DNA of 64,000 nt from Oscillatoria acuminata PCC 6304 (GCF_000317105.1 NC_019693.1:248001-312000); one strand, 5' to 3'; positions 27,568 to 36,228 are shown, counted from the first letter of the stretch. Notes: generated by a model from the sequence alone, not told the origin. Numbers and translations are program-made.

Positions 27568-28395
27568 ATGAATAATTACCAAAATGTTCAAACCACTTGG
27601 CGACGAGGAAGCGGTCTGATAGATTGGACTTATAATTTATTTGTCGAGTCTACCCTAGAAGAATTTCTGCCTAATTCCTCGCTCACTCCCTTGTCAATAT
27701 TCGGAGGAAGAGGTCTAAGGGATTTGCCTGATAATTTAGTTGTCAAGTCTCCCCTAGAAAAATTTCTGAATAGTCCCTCGAACAGTCCCTTGCCGATGGG
27801 TAAGAGACTCGGGCGGTTACTTCTGACTGACCCCTCGATCCGTCGCTTGTGGATAGTCGAGAGAATCGAACGGTTAGTAAAGACACTCGATGACTTTGCC
27901 CGGGTTGAGGATGTTACTGTCGATACCCGCAGTTGCGGAGAAGAAACGTTTGTAATCGAGGATTGGCAAGGCACACAATCTAGGTTAAAATTGAGAAACT
28001 GGTTGACAAAAACCGATGATGTAGTAAATATAGATTTTACTTTAACCTTGCAATGCGTGACACCGGGCGATCGCGACATTCCCGAAGAATTAGCCATTAA
28101 ATCTGGGGGGAATATTTCTATTTTTGTAGAACTTGATGATGACGGAGAATTAGATACGACCACCCCGAGTCCAATTTGGTTAACCTTTGGACTGGATGTC
28201 GATATTTATGCACCGCTTTCCTGGGGAGAACAGCGCGATAATACCAAACTGGCACAACTCAATGGTTCTCGCTTATCTGCCTTTCTCCATCGTCTGGAAG
28301 AAGACATTCCTGGGGAGTTTTTAGGGGTGGATGCTCCTGATTATCAAGACTTAGTGAATCGATATGGATTTTTAGGGGTATCCCACCGCCCCTGA
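27568..28395 (+). CDS. Hypothetical protein paired with the nuclease-like gene
   Basis: 275 residues, no family recognised. The N-terminal quarter carries two related segments (FVESTLEEFLPNSSLTPL and VVKSPLEKFLNSPSNSPL). The C-terminal two thirds look like a mixed alpha/beta domain with acidic strands (ISIFVELDDDGELDT, FGLDVDIYAPLSW). The last codons (GVSHRP and stop) lie within the first unit of the 71-bp tandem repeat. Its position suggests an immunity or cofactor protein for the upstream gene; this is inference only. Confidence 0.65.
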   Translation: MNNYQNVQTTWRRGSGLIDWTYNLFVESTLEEFLPNSSLTPLSIFGGRGLRDLPDNLVVKSPLEKFLNSPSNSPLPMGKRLGRLLLTDPSIRRLWIVERIERLVKTLDDFARVEDVTVDTRSCGEETFVIEDWQGTQSRLKLRNWLTKTDDVVNIDFTLTLQCVTPGDRDIPEELAIKSGGNISIFVELDDDGELDTTTPSPIWLTFGLDVDIYAPLSWGEQRDNTKLAQLNGSRLSAFLHRLEEDIPGEFLGVDAPDYQDLVNRYGFLGVSHRP

Positions 28396-28632
28396 ACCCT
28401 GAACCCGTCGAAGGGTTAAAATGTAGGAATATCCCTACAATTCTCCGTGTATCCCACAACCCCTGAGCCCTGAGCCCGTCGAAGGGTTAAAATGTAGGAA
28501 TATTCCTACAATTCTCACTGTATCCCACAACCCCTGAGCCCTGAACCCGTCGAAGGGTTAAAATGTAGGGATATTCCTACAATTCTCAGTGTATCCCACA
28601 ACCCCTGAGCCCTGAACCCGTCGAAGGGGGAG
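28379..28632 (+). repeat. Tandem repeat, exact 71-bp period, 3.6 units
   Basis: TATCCCAC starts at 28379, 28450, 28521 and 28592. Each full unit contains CCCGTCGAAGGGTTAAAATG and the palindrome GTAGGAATATTCCTAC. The fourth unit decays into short GTCGAAGGGG repeats. The first unit overlaps the end of the upstream gene. Confidence 0.92.
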
Positions 28633-28757
28633 TCGAAGGGGGTCGAAGCGGGGTCGCCGTCGGTTTGGAGTGCGGGCATATCGCACTCTTTGGAAGAACT
28701 GCTATATGCTAAAATATAGGCTAAAATCTAACTAATTTCTTTGCCCAGAACATTCCA

Positions 28758-28988
28758 ATGTTAACTTTAGACCAACTCATTTCAGAATCTATGGCCTTAT
28801 CCGATGCAGACAAGGCGATCTTGATTGACAAAATCATGGAAAGCATGACTGACTCACTGGATCAAGACCTTTTGCGCGAGGGAATGCAGAAAGCCCAAGC
28901 ACGAATTGCGGAGATTGAAAGCGGAAAAGTTCAAACCATTCCTGGAGATATTGCCCTGGCTCAAATCCGGCAACAATTCGGCCCATGA
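28758..28988 (+). CDS. Type II antitoxin (addiction module protein)
   Basis: 76 residues, beginning MLTLDQLISESMALSDADKAILIDKIMESM, which matches the addiction module antitoxin family seen with ParE/RelE toxins. The acidic helical form fits a toxin-neutralising, probably autoregulating protein. The stop codon overlaps the toxin start by four bases (ATGA). Confidence 0.85.
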   Translation: MLTLDQLISESMALSDADKAILIDKIMESMTDSLDQDLLREGMQKAQARIAEIESGKVQTIPGDIALAQIRQQFGP

Positions 28989-29275
28989 AATATGAATTTC
29001 ACCCCACTGCCTTGCAAGAATATGCAGAAGCTGTACAATTTTTTGCCCAGTACGATAAACACCAGGATTTTATCGACACTATAGAACTTTCTATATTTCG
29101 CATCGTTAGCGCACCCGATCGCTGGCCGATCATAGAAGGGCAGATTCGTCGTTATTTGACCCCCAAGTTTTCTTATGCCATCTTTTATCGAGTCTATTCA
29201 GATCGCATCGTGATTGCTGCGATCTCCAGTTGTCGTCGCGATCCAGACTATTGGAAAGGACGCCTGGAATCGTAA
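28985..29275 (+). CDS. RelE/ParE-family toxin
   Basis: 96 residues with the ParE/RelE fold pattern: FHPTALQEYAEAVQFF helix at the start, then RWPIIEGQIRRYLTPKFSYAIFYRV and the C-terminal strand IVIAAISSCRRDPDYWKGR. ParE members inhibit gyrase and RelE members cleave mRNA; the sequence alone does not decide. Translation is probably coupled to the antitoxin through the ATGA overlap. Confidence 0.87.
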   Translation: MKYEFHPTALQEYAEAVQFFAQYDKHQDFIDTIELSIFRIVSAPDRWPIIEGQIRRYLTPKFSYAIFYRVYSDRIVIAAISSCRRDPDYWKGRLES

Positions 29276-29412
29276 AATTGTTAATCATCACTAGGAGAGG
29301 TACAGGCGGCAGAGCCGCCAAGAGTGCGTGACGCGGCAAAGCCACGTCACGAGGATAAGTCTGTGAGAAAATTAAGTTATCCTAAGCCTCATCATTCACC
29401 GTCTCCGCATCG

Positions 29413-30597
29413 CTACCCCCTCCCTTTCTTCAGATTCTTCCGCGCTACCTCTAATACATTTTGCTTCAACAAATACCCAAACCCTGCCTTATCTAACCGC
29501 AAGGCTAATTCATCCCGAGTTTGCCCTAATTCCCGGGCGGTTATTTCTAAATTCCAATCACATTTCGCTAACTGACTTAACAGATACACTCGCCGAGTCT
29601 GGGCGGCAGATAACCGATAGGTTTTTAAATATTGAATTTCTCCGGTTTCGGAAATAATCGCCTCTCCAATATGATTCTCTCCCTTGGGTTCGAGTTCGGT
29701 GATAAATCGTTGCAAGCCAAAGGGTCCAGCGGTGTAGACTCGCTGACTGTTTAACTCCCGTTGTAATAAATTGGTGGCCATAAATCCATGAAACTTTCCC
29801 CACTGCGATCGCATCTCAGCCACCGCTTTCCTTAACTCTTCCAAATTCTGGATTTTATCCGCTTCAATGGCAACATCCATCGGCAAGGGTGTATCATAAA
29901 GTAACCCATAGTGATAAATCAATTCTCCATAAAAATCTTCCAACAAATTGCTATGTAAGGCGCGATAATCTTGGGGGTTGGGAACGATAAAGGCAGAGGC
30001 GATCGCATCGGCAACAAAGACCAACACTCCCACTTGATTCTCGTGAATTTCAAACACCCGCAAGGCGTCGGCAAATCCCCCGACTGCCCGTCCACTGTAT
30101 GACATCTCCCCCCGCGAACCCAATCCCTCGGATAGCACTTGCCGGGAATACTCCTGCCATGCGATCGCCGGTCCCGCAAAGAACATCCCCAAAAATCCCT
30201 CCATTGCTAAATGCAAGGGCAGAAATCTCAGGGAATTCTCGCTTTCCCGTTTCGCCATCCGGTGCATTAGTCGCACTTTCGCACAACCATAATCCACCAC
30301 TTTGCCATCCCGTCCCTGCAATTGTGTCCCGAATGCCACATCCGTTGTCCCCTCATCCCAAGACAACACCAACCCATGCGGAATATAGGAAATATAGCTC
30401 ATCTCCGGGTCCTGCATCTTTCCCTCGACTGCCACTGAGGTGATATCTTCCCGGTAACGGCGCTGTCGCAGGCGTAAATCCGGGCGGAAATGCGATCGCA
30501 ACAACGGCACCAACCGAATCCCGCCATACACCTGAGATGGCGCAATCTCTAACCCGCGCAAGGATAATTTATCCAACAATGATACCTTGTGACTCAT
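29413..30597 (-). CDS. ARPP-1-like domain protein
   Basis: 394 residues from ATG 30597, preceded by AGGATGGGG; six further codons upstream are open. The N-terminal LSLRGLEIAPSQVYGGIRLVPLL resembles the ARPP-1 domain that begins many stand-alone conserved proteins. The last 60 residues (SAAQTRRVYLLSQLAKCDWNLEITARELGQTRDEL) form a FIS-type helix-turn-helix-like segment, so DNA or RNA binding is possible. It lies 98 bases downstream of the vWA gene on the same strand, with a short palindromic repeat between. Function unknown; the domain name is from memory and moderately sure. Confidence 0.65.
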   Translation of the reverse strand: MSHKVSLLDKLSLRGLEIAPSQVYGGIRLVPLLRSHFRPDLRLRQRRYREDITSVAVEGKMQDPEMSYISYIPHGLVLSWDEGTTDVAFGTQLQGRDGKVVDYGCAKVRLMHRMAKRESENSLRFLPLHLAMEGFLGMFFAGPAIAWQEYSRQVLSEGLGSRGEMSYSGRAVGGFADALRVFEIHENQVGVLVFVADAIASAFIVPNPQDYRALHSNLLEDFYGELIYHYGLLYDTPLPMDVAIEADKIQNLEELRKAVAEMRSQWGKFHGFMATNLLQRELNSQRVYTAGPFGLQRFITELEPKGENHIGEAIISETGEIQYLKTYRLSAAQTRRVYLLSQLAKCDWNLEITARELGQTRDELALRLDKAGFGYLLKQNVLEVARKNLKKGRG

Positions 30598-30625
30598 ACC
30601 CCATCCTATTATCAAAATTTTCTTA

Positions 30626-30676
30626 GCCCGCGCAGGCGGGCTTCGTCCGTATAGCCCCAGGCTTCAGCCTGCGGGG
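30626..30676. repeat. Short palindromic repeat of the AGCCCGCGCAGGCGGGCTT family
   Basis: AGCCCGCGCAGGCGGGCTTC, then GTCCGTATAGCCCCAGGCTT and CAGCCTGCGGG. The same module is found at 45384, 53079, 58531-58728 and, inverted, 58380. Here it lies between two genes of a likely operon. Confidence 0.8.
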
Positions 30677-30694
30677 CATTTTATACTACTACCC

Positions 30695-32122
30695 CTATTC
30701 CTCCCCCAACAATTGCCTCACTTTAGCCCCGAGATACGCTTCCAAATCCGCTAATTCCGCAGTCCCCTCGGCAAAGCGGGCAAATCCTAGCAGGGTGGGC
30801 AAATCCTCCGCTTCCCGCAATCCCACGGTGGGAATCGCGGGAGTGAGACTGCGTAATAAAAAGTCATCGGAATCAAACACCGGATTACAATGAACAATAG
30901 CAGTTCGTCCCTGATTATCTAACTTGGTGCGATAAATTTCCAGCACTTGTGCCGCACCTCGGGGCGGGTCATTTTCCCAGCCATCGGAGACGATCACCAC
31001 TAAATCCGCACCCCATTCCAAGGCATCCAATACCGGCGTCGCTAAGTCGGTTTGTCCCCGAGGAGTGACTAACAGCGCCTCGGTTCCTGGGATAGTCCAA
31101 AATGCCCGATACTCTTGCGCTGCGGCTTTTAGGAGATAATGGGCAGCTAAGGCAATTCCCAGGGGACGCCGCCGTTTTTCTGAGGAACCGGAGGCGGAAT
31201 AACTGCAATCGAGGACTGTGGCGACTCGTCCCAGGTGCAGGGGAGAGCGTTGTAAGGTGCGACGGGCGGCGCTGTCCAGGGCGTCATCTAGGATAGCAAA
31301 GCGATCGCCTCGTTCGGCTCGGGATAACGATAGCACATAAAGCGCCAACTTTGTCAAGGGCATTTGTCCTAAATCCAGGGGAATTTCCTGTTTCTCCCGA
31401 TTCGCTGCTTTTTGTAAGCGTAATTTTTCCCCGGGGGTCATTTGTTCTTGAATGCGATCGAGGAAAGTCTCACGTTTGATTCCATGTTGTGCCGCAAATC
31501 CTTCGGCAACGGTTAAGGGTAAGGCATAAATCGCCTCTTGATCGTACTTCGCTTTCCGAAAATCCTCGAAAATATCCGTTTGATAGGCTTTAATTTTCGT
31601 CGGGTCGAATAAAAATGCTGCCAGTTCTGTCTCTAATTTGAGATGATTATGAATGGCAACTCCCCGTAATTTGGCGCGATATTTCACCGCTTGAAAGCTG
31701 ATGTCCCGGCGAGATTGGATATAATCTCTCACAACAGCCCGACTGCGCCGGTTATTGATTCCCCGGCGGCGAATTTCTGCTAACACTTTCCACGCCCGTT
31801 GGGGGGGCAATTGATTTAAGGCAGCAGCAATTAATGCCCCTTCCTCCTGGCGATGTTCCGGTGGCGTATCCCGTCCCGCCGCCAACAGTTTTAAAATGAT
31901 TTGGGCGCGATTAAAATGATTGATACCTGCGGCTAAGGTGCGGGCGTATAATAACCGATAATTGCCTAAGATGTAGTCATGCAAAAAATCAAGGGAAACC
32001 CTCGTCCCATACTCATCATTATAAAATTCGCGCTGTCCCGTACAAGAGAGACAGGCATTAATAAACATGACTAAATCTTGCCGTTCAATTTGGGAAACCT
32101 GTTTTGACCACTGGGCGTCCAC
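30695..32122 (-). CDS. TROVE-like helical region plus vWA domain protein
   Basis: 475 residues from GTG 32122. Residues 1-290 are helical and basic (AWKVLAEIRRRGINNRRSRAVVRDYIQ), resembling the HEAT-like TROVE module of Ro60/Rsr proteins. Residues 300-475 are a vWA domain with intact MIDAS: D305-C-S-Y-S309, then Thr in PRGQTDLATP and LVVIVSDGWENDP. Ro-type proteins bind Y RNAs and misfolded RNAs; this architecture and the structured sequence just upstream make an RNA-related role attractive. The TROVE match is inferred from pattern, not alignment. Probably co-transcribed with the ARPP-1 gene. Confidence 0.62.
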   Translation of the reverse strand: MDAQWSKQVSQIERQDLVMFINACLSCTGQREFYNDEYGTRVSLDFLHDYILGNYRLLYARTLAAGINHFNRAQIILKLLAAGRDTPPEHRQEEGALIAAALNQLPPQRAWKVLAEIRRRGINNRRSRAVVRDYIQSRRDISFQAVKYRAKLRGVAIHNHLKLETELAAFLFDPTKIKAYQTDIFEDFRKAKYDQEAIYALPLTVAEGFAAQHGIKRETFLDRIQEQMTPGEKLRLQKAANREKQEIPLDLGQMPLTKLALYVLSLSRAERGDRFAILDDALDSAARRTLQRSPLHLGRVATVLDCSYSASGSSEKRRRPLGIALAAHYLLKAAAQEYRAFWTIPGTEALLVTPRGQTDLATPVLDALEWGADLVVIVSDGWENDPPRGAAQVLEIYRTKLDNQGRTAIVHCNPVFDSDDFLLRSLTPAIPTVGLREAEDLPTLLGFARFAEGTAELADLEAYLGAKVRQLLGEE

Positions 32123-32148
32123 GTTAAAGCAGTCCTGTTTTAAAAGGC

Positions 32149-32234
32149 GCTAACAAGGGGAGTCACGGGACGACTTGTAGAGTCTAACTTTACAGGTTAT
32201 TTCCGGAAGTCGCACCAAAGTCCCGCTTGTTAGC
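32149..32234. ncRNA. Strongly structured element, candidate RNA (Y-RNA-like?)
   Basis: GCTAACAAG (32149-32157) pairs with CTTGTTAGC (32226-32234). After an 8-base one-sided bulge, CGGGAC (32166-32171) pairs with GTCCCG (32220-32225), and GACTT/AAGTC pairs inside. It lies 27 bases before the start of the TROVE-like gene, in its leader on the minus strand. A transcript has not been shown; a DNA operator or a small inverted-repeat element is also possible. Confidence 0.45.
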
Positions 32235-32325
32235 TGATTTTAGGATAACCTGGTCAATAGGGAGTCGTCATCGGTAGAAAATACTTATTTTGCGAGTTTT
32301 GTCAGTGTGCCAGGTACCGGAAAGA

Positions 32326-32422
32326 TGCGATCGCGATCGTATCTTAGCCTTTGTCTTATCACTTTCCTCTGCTTATTTCCAGAATAATATAAATATAGAA
32401 CCAACTGAGGGAGGTTTTTGCA
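32326..32422 (+). promoter_or_regulatory. Conserved upstream region of microgene copy 3
   Basis: TGCGATCGCGATCG (32326), TATCAC (32357), TATAAATA (32388) and GGGAGG (32409) lie 97, 66, 35 and 14 bases before the ATG. The order and spacing equal those of copies 1 and 2. Confidence 0.65.
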
Positions 32423-32530
32423 ATGGCAACCCAAACCAAACCACTCCGACAGAATCCGTTTATGACCTATCGTGACCCCGACACGGGGAAATGGTTGGTT
32501 GTGAAGCAAGAACAACAACAGGCAGCATAA
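32423..32530 (+). CDS. Microprotein of 35 residues, repeated family copy 3
   Basis: ATG at 32423, stop at 32528. It begins MATQTKPLRQNPFM, has TYRDPDTGKWLV in the centre and ends EQQQQAA, one residue longer than the others. DNA identity to the other copies is clearly lower than protein identity, a sign of purifying selection. GGGAGG precedes the start. It is 10 kb from copy 1 and not in the same operon as any neighbour. Confidence 0.8.
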   Translation: MATQTKPLRQNPFMTYRDPDTGKWLVVKQEQQQAA

Positions 32531-32756
32531 GGCGCGATCAGTTGTCACCGTTTCTGGAGTCGGAATGATTCAGCGTCGAACCTTTGAGGTGTTCCCCGAT
32601 TTTTTGAGTTGATTTAGGAAAAAAAAATTTAGCGATCGCCTTCAACTCAACAGGCGATCGCCCCAAGAGTGGGTGATTGAACTCCGTGCAACAGGCACAG
32701 ATTCGATCAACCCACTGGTTTTTTTATCCGATTACGATGAATTTCCGACACCGGCA

Positions 32757-33287
32757 TTAAGAAATTGGAAACATTTTTGCTTCCAAAGACTTGAGAAACT
32801 CCGTATTCACCCCGGATTCGCGAGTCAGGGCAATTTTACCTGTGCGGGAAATTTCGCGGATGCCGAATTTGGCGAGGACCTGGACGATCGCCACCATTTT
32901 ACCCGGATCTCCGACTACTTCAATAATCAGGGAATCTTCCGCCACATCTACCACCCGCGCCCGGAAAATTTGAGCCAGTTCCACAATTTCTGGGCGGTTA
33001 TTGCTATTCGCATTTACCTTCAACAGCATCAACTCCCGTTCGACACAGGGAGTCTCCGTGATATCCTGCACCTTGATCACGTTAATCAGCTTATATAGTT
33101 GTTTCGTAAGCTGTTCAATCACGCGATCGTCTCCGGGTACGACCATCGTAATCCGAGAAATGCCTAATTGTTCTGCTGGACCCACCGCCAGACTTTCGAT
33201 ATTGAAACCGCGACGAGCAAACAGTCCGGCGATCCGGCTCAAAACACCGGCTTCATCTTCCACCAAAACAGACAGAGTATGTTTCAT
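32757..33287 (-). CDS. ilvN: Acetolactate synthase small (regulatory) subunit
   Basis: 176 residues. The N-terminal ACT domain ([36 protein letters not shown]) and the C-terminal domain ([13 protein letters not shown]) match IlvN/IlvH over their full usual length. It binds the catalytic subunit and confers feedback control by valine in branched-chain amino acid synthesis. As usual in cyanobacteria, the catalytic-subunit gene is not adjacent. Confidence 0.95.
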   Translation of the reverse strand: MKHTLSVLVEDEAGVLSRIAGLFARRGFNIESLAVGPAEQLGISRITMVVPGDDRVIEQLTKQLYKLINVIKVQDITETPCVERELMLLKVNANSNNRPEIVELAQIFRARVVDVAEDSLIIEVVGDPGKMVAIVQVLAKFGIREISRTGKIALTRESGVNTEFLKSLEAKMFPIS

Positions 33288-33816
33288 AGGACATCAGCGA
33301 CCCCACCAGGGCGATCGCTATTATTTTGTGTATTCCATTTAGTCTATGCCAGATAATTTTATCCTGACCTGCCGGGGTCACCCCAATTTTTTAACAAAAT
33401 CCTCAACTCTGGCAATTCATCGTTGCGGCGGTTGCCCTTCATCTGGCTTATCAATAGGTCCTCCCAAACGGTTGATCACCTTAACCAGCCTTGCTACTCT
33501 AGGATTCTGAGAGCTTCCTGCCTTGAGTGTCGAGGGCAGTCATTTTTCCGGATCCCCAGCATCTCCCCCGAAAAATGCCTCAGTCCCCCCACCTAGGGAC
33601 CTGATTCCCCACCCCTGCCCTGATCGGTGTTAGGGTGCTAGGGAGTTAACGACGCTACAATGATAGCGACTATCAAACGATAGGATGGAGGCGAACCCGG
33701 ATTTCTAACAGCTTACGCTAACAGTTAACTGAGAAATCCTCCTAGAGATGGAATAGAACCACTCTGAAGTTCGCATAGAATCTGGAAACCCTTGAAAATT
33801 TAGGAGTCAATGACAA
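33288..33816. other. Intergenic region between ilvN and the BON gene
   Basis: About 530 bases without a convincing gene. GGATTTCT (33699-33706) and AGAAATCC (33732-33739) form an inverted repeat with AGC/GCT inside, in the leader of the BON gene. Nothing else is recognised. Confidence 0.45.
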
Positions 33817-34203
33817 ATGGGTTTGTTACAAAAATTATTCAATCTCGGAAAACCGGACAAATCTAAAGAAACAACGGTTCAAGCACCCCCTGCCTCAAAT
33901 CCTTCTGCTCCTGCACAGAGCTATTCGGTTCCTGCCGCCCCCCAAAAGCCGGATATTCCCCCAGAACGGTTAGGATTAAATGGGGAATATGATGATAGCG
34001 GCCTCGCCAAGCGTGTTGCCCTGGCCCTGGATGAAAATCCCAGTACCGCTGATTTTGAACGGCTGTGGATCGCCCAAACCGGCAGCACTGTGGTCTTCAA
34101 AGGAGAAATTCCTTCCCAAGCTGATTTAGACCGAGTAGTGGGAATTGCTCGTGGGGTTTATGGGGCGAAGGATGTTAAGACCACTGAAGTGAAAGTTGGC
34201 TAA
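33817..34203 (+). CDS. BON domain protein
   Basis: 128 residues. A short Pro/Ala/Ser-rich N-terminal half (no signal peptide) precedes a BON-like domain from about residue 62 to the end: RVALALDENPSTADFERLWIAQTGSTVVFKGEIPSQADLDRVVGIARGVYGAKDVKTTEVKV. BON domains bind membranes or LysM-type partners. The protein is likely cytosolic. It stands alone. Confidence 0.78.
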   Translation: MGLLQKLFNLGKPDKSKETTVQAPPASNPSAPAQSYSVPAAPQKPDIPPERLGLNGEYDDSGLAKRVALALDENPSTADFERLWIAQTGSTVVFKGEIPSQADLDRVVGIARGVYGAKDVKTTEVKVG

Positions 34204-34247
34204 TTTTCCCCTTTCGGGAATTCTAAAATAGAACGAATTTCAAACTA

Positions 34248-34295
34248 GCGAGCTTTCTGGCTCGCTCTCCAGGGGTATAGCCATGCTATACCCCT
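34248..34295 (+). terminator. Two adjacent hairpins after the BON gene
   Basis: GCGAGC-TTTCTG-GCTCGC (34248-34265, stem bases inclusive) and AGGGGTATAG-CCATG-CTATACCCCT (34271-34295). Neither has a long T-run, so termination is likely but not certain. A further 12-bp inverted repeat GGGTGCGTCAGA/TCTGACGCACCC (34413 and 34455) lies before the antiporter stop. Confidence 0.5.
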
Positions 34296-34498
34296 ATGTT
34301 GCTTCAGTTGCCACAATATCGCTGCAAGAATAATTTCCCAAAGCAGGTTTTTTTAAAAAATAATTAAATCACGCATCTCAAATTAATTCTGACCCTTCAG
34401 AAGGGGTTGATAGGGTGCGTCAGAACTGCTCAATTACCCGGAGTAACCGTTCAATCTGACGCACCCGACAATCCCGATGCAGGTTGAAAATTGCTAGA

Positions 34499-35938
34499 TC
34501 ACTTCGGAGCAGATCCAGCACTTTCCGTTTCGGGTAATGGATCTTTAAACACAACGCGCAACAACGGGGGTGCTACAAACGTTGTTAGAATCACCATCAT
34601 AATAATCGCTGCTTCTAGGGAGGGAGAGAGTGCGCCACTGGCGACTCCAACTCCAGCAAAGACTAATCCAACTTCCCCTCGGGGAACCATGCCGATGCCG
34701 ATCGCCAGTCGGTTGATGCCCGGTTGACCAAAAACGGCAAACCCCGCTATCACCTTCCCGATAATCGCCACCACAATTAGAAAGGCAGCAATAATCAGCC
34801 CTTCACGATTGCTGGGAATCGCCGGATTGAGCACTCCCAGATTAGTTTTGGCACCGACAACCACAAAGAAAATCGGGACAAAGAAATCTGCCAGGGGAAC
34901 CACCTGTTCCTCCAGTTCCTGCTGTTTTTCCGTTTCCCCTAACACTAACCCGGCAGCAAAGGCACCGAGAATGGCTTCTAAGCGAATTGCTGCACCCACA
35001 TAGGAGAGAACAAAGGCAATAATTAAAGCCGTAATTAGCAAGGGTCCACGGGTCTTGAGTTCTTTGACAAAGGCCACATAATAGGGACTCAGAAAGCGTC
35101 CCAAGATAATCACGCCGATCAGGAACGCACCGGCACTGACAATCAGATAGGCAATATTGGTGACTTCGATTTCGCCGGTTTTGACTAAACTGGCGACGAC
35201 GGCTAAGACGATAATCCCGAGGATATCATCCAGCACTGCGGCACCAATAATAATCTGGCCTTCTTTGTCACCCAGACGGCCTATTTCAGCCAGAACCTTG
35301 GCGGTAATGCCGATACTGGTGGCAGTCAGGGCCGCCCCGGCAAAAATCGCTGGGATGGTGGCGACATGAAACAGGCTAATTAAACCCAGGGTTCCCGCGC
35401 CAAAGGGCAAGACAACCCCAATCACGGCTACCACTGCTGCTTGGGGTCCGTATTTAATCAGTTCTTTGAGTTCTGATTCCAGACCAATTTCAAACAGCAA
35501 AATGATCACGCCAAGTTCTGCCAAAATTGCAATGACTTCACTCTGGGCGGCAAAGGTAGCAACAATGGCTTCGGGTTCTAAACTGGTAGTGCGTTGCAGA
35601 AGGCTCATGATCAGCGAACTGCTGCCATCTTCCCCGCCTTCAGGGAAAACAATCAGCTTGAGGACGGAAACCCCAACGATGACACCGCCCACGAGGTCAC
35701 CTAAAACCGGGGGTAGGTTAATCCGTGAACAAATCTCGCCCCCTATTTTGCTGGCGAGGTAAATGACGACTAAACTCAGTAGCACTCCCGCTACGACGAT
35801 CGCTTCGTCTACTTTTACCGAATGAGCGGCAGGGGCCACTTCGGTCCCGGCTGTTGCCAGCAGAGGTAAAGTTTGGTCAAGGAAGGAATTAAAAAGTGTT
35901 GTGGTGAGGGAATTCACCAATGTAAGGGTCTCTGCCAT
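34499..35938 (-). CDS. Cation:proton antiporter (CPA2 family, NhaS3/NapA-like)
   Basis: 479 residues with about 12-13 membrane helices. Family segments include INLPPVLGDLVGGVIVGVSVL, ELGVIILLFEIGLE, and FAAGLVLGETEKQQELEEQVVPLADFFVPIFFVVVGA. The central AALTATSIGITAKVLAEIG and AAVLDDILGIIVLAVVASL carry the acidic pair (LDD) of Na+/H+ exchangers. It has no TrkA-N domain. The resemblance to Synechocystis NhaS3 (a thylakoid Na+(K+)/H+ antiporter) is by length and motif only. Confidence 0.87.
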   Translation of the reverse strand: MAETLTLVNSLTTTLFNSFLDQTLPLLATAGTEVAPAAHSVKVDEAIVVAGVLLSLVVIYLASKIGGEICSRINLPPVLGDLVGGVIVGVSVLKLIVFPEGGEDGSSSLIMSLLQRTTSLEPEAIVATFAAQSEVIAILAELGVIILLFEIGLESELKELIKYGPQAAVVAVIGVVLPFGAGTLGLISLFHVATIPAIFAGAALTATSIGITAKVLAEIGRLGDKEGQIIIGAAVLDDILGIIVLAVVASLVKTGEIEVTNIAYLIVSAGAFLIGVIILGRFLSPYYVAFVKELKTRGPLLITALIIAFVLSYVGAAIRLEAILGAFAAGLVLGETEKQQELEEQVVPLADFFVPIFFVVVGAKTNLGVLNPAIPSNREGLIIAAFLIVVAIIGKVIAGFAVFGQPGINRLAIGIGMVPRGEVGLVFAGVGVASGALSPSLEAAIIMMVILTTFVAPPLLRVVFKDPLPETESAGSAPK

Positions 35939-36228
35939 TTATTTTGCAGAACTCGTCCTGTCTAATGTACCTGTTTTGTTTACAAGACTGACGCCCTCGA
36001 CCCCAGAAACGGAGTTTCAAAAGTCATCATGAGAGTTCAAAATTTTGATCCCAGTGGTGATCCGAAAGGTCAGTCTTGATTTTATTGTCTTCCCATAAGG
36101 AGCGAGTCCGATCGCAAAATATCTTATGGTTACTATAATCATCCAGGAATTTAGGGATGAGAGGACGAGGGGCAAAATCGACTAGAGGTCTCCTGCAACT
36201 TGGCTTACGGGTTCAAAGAACCGCTGAG

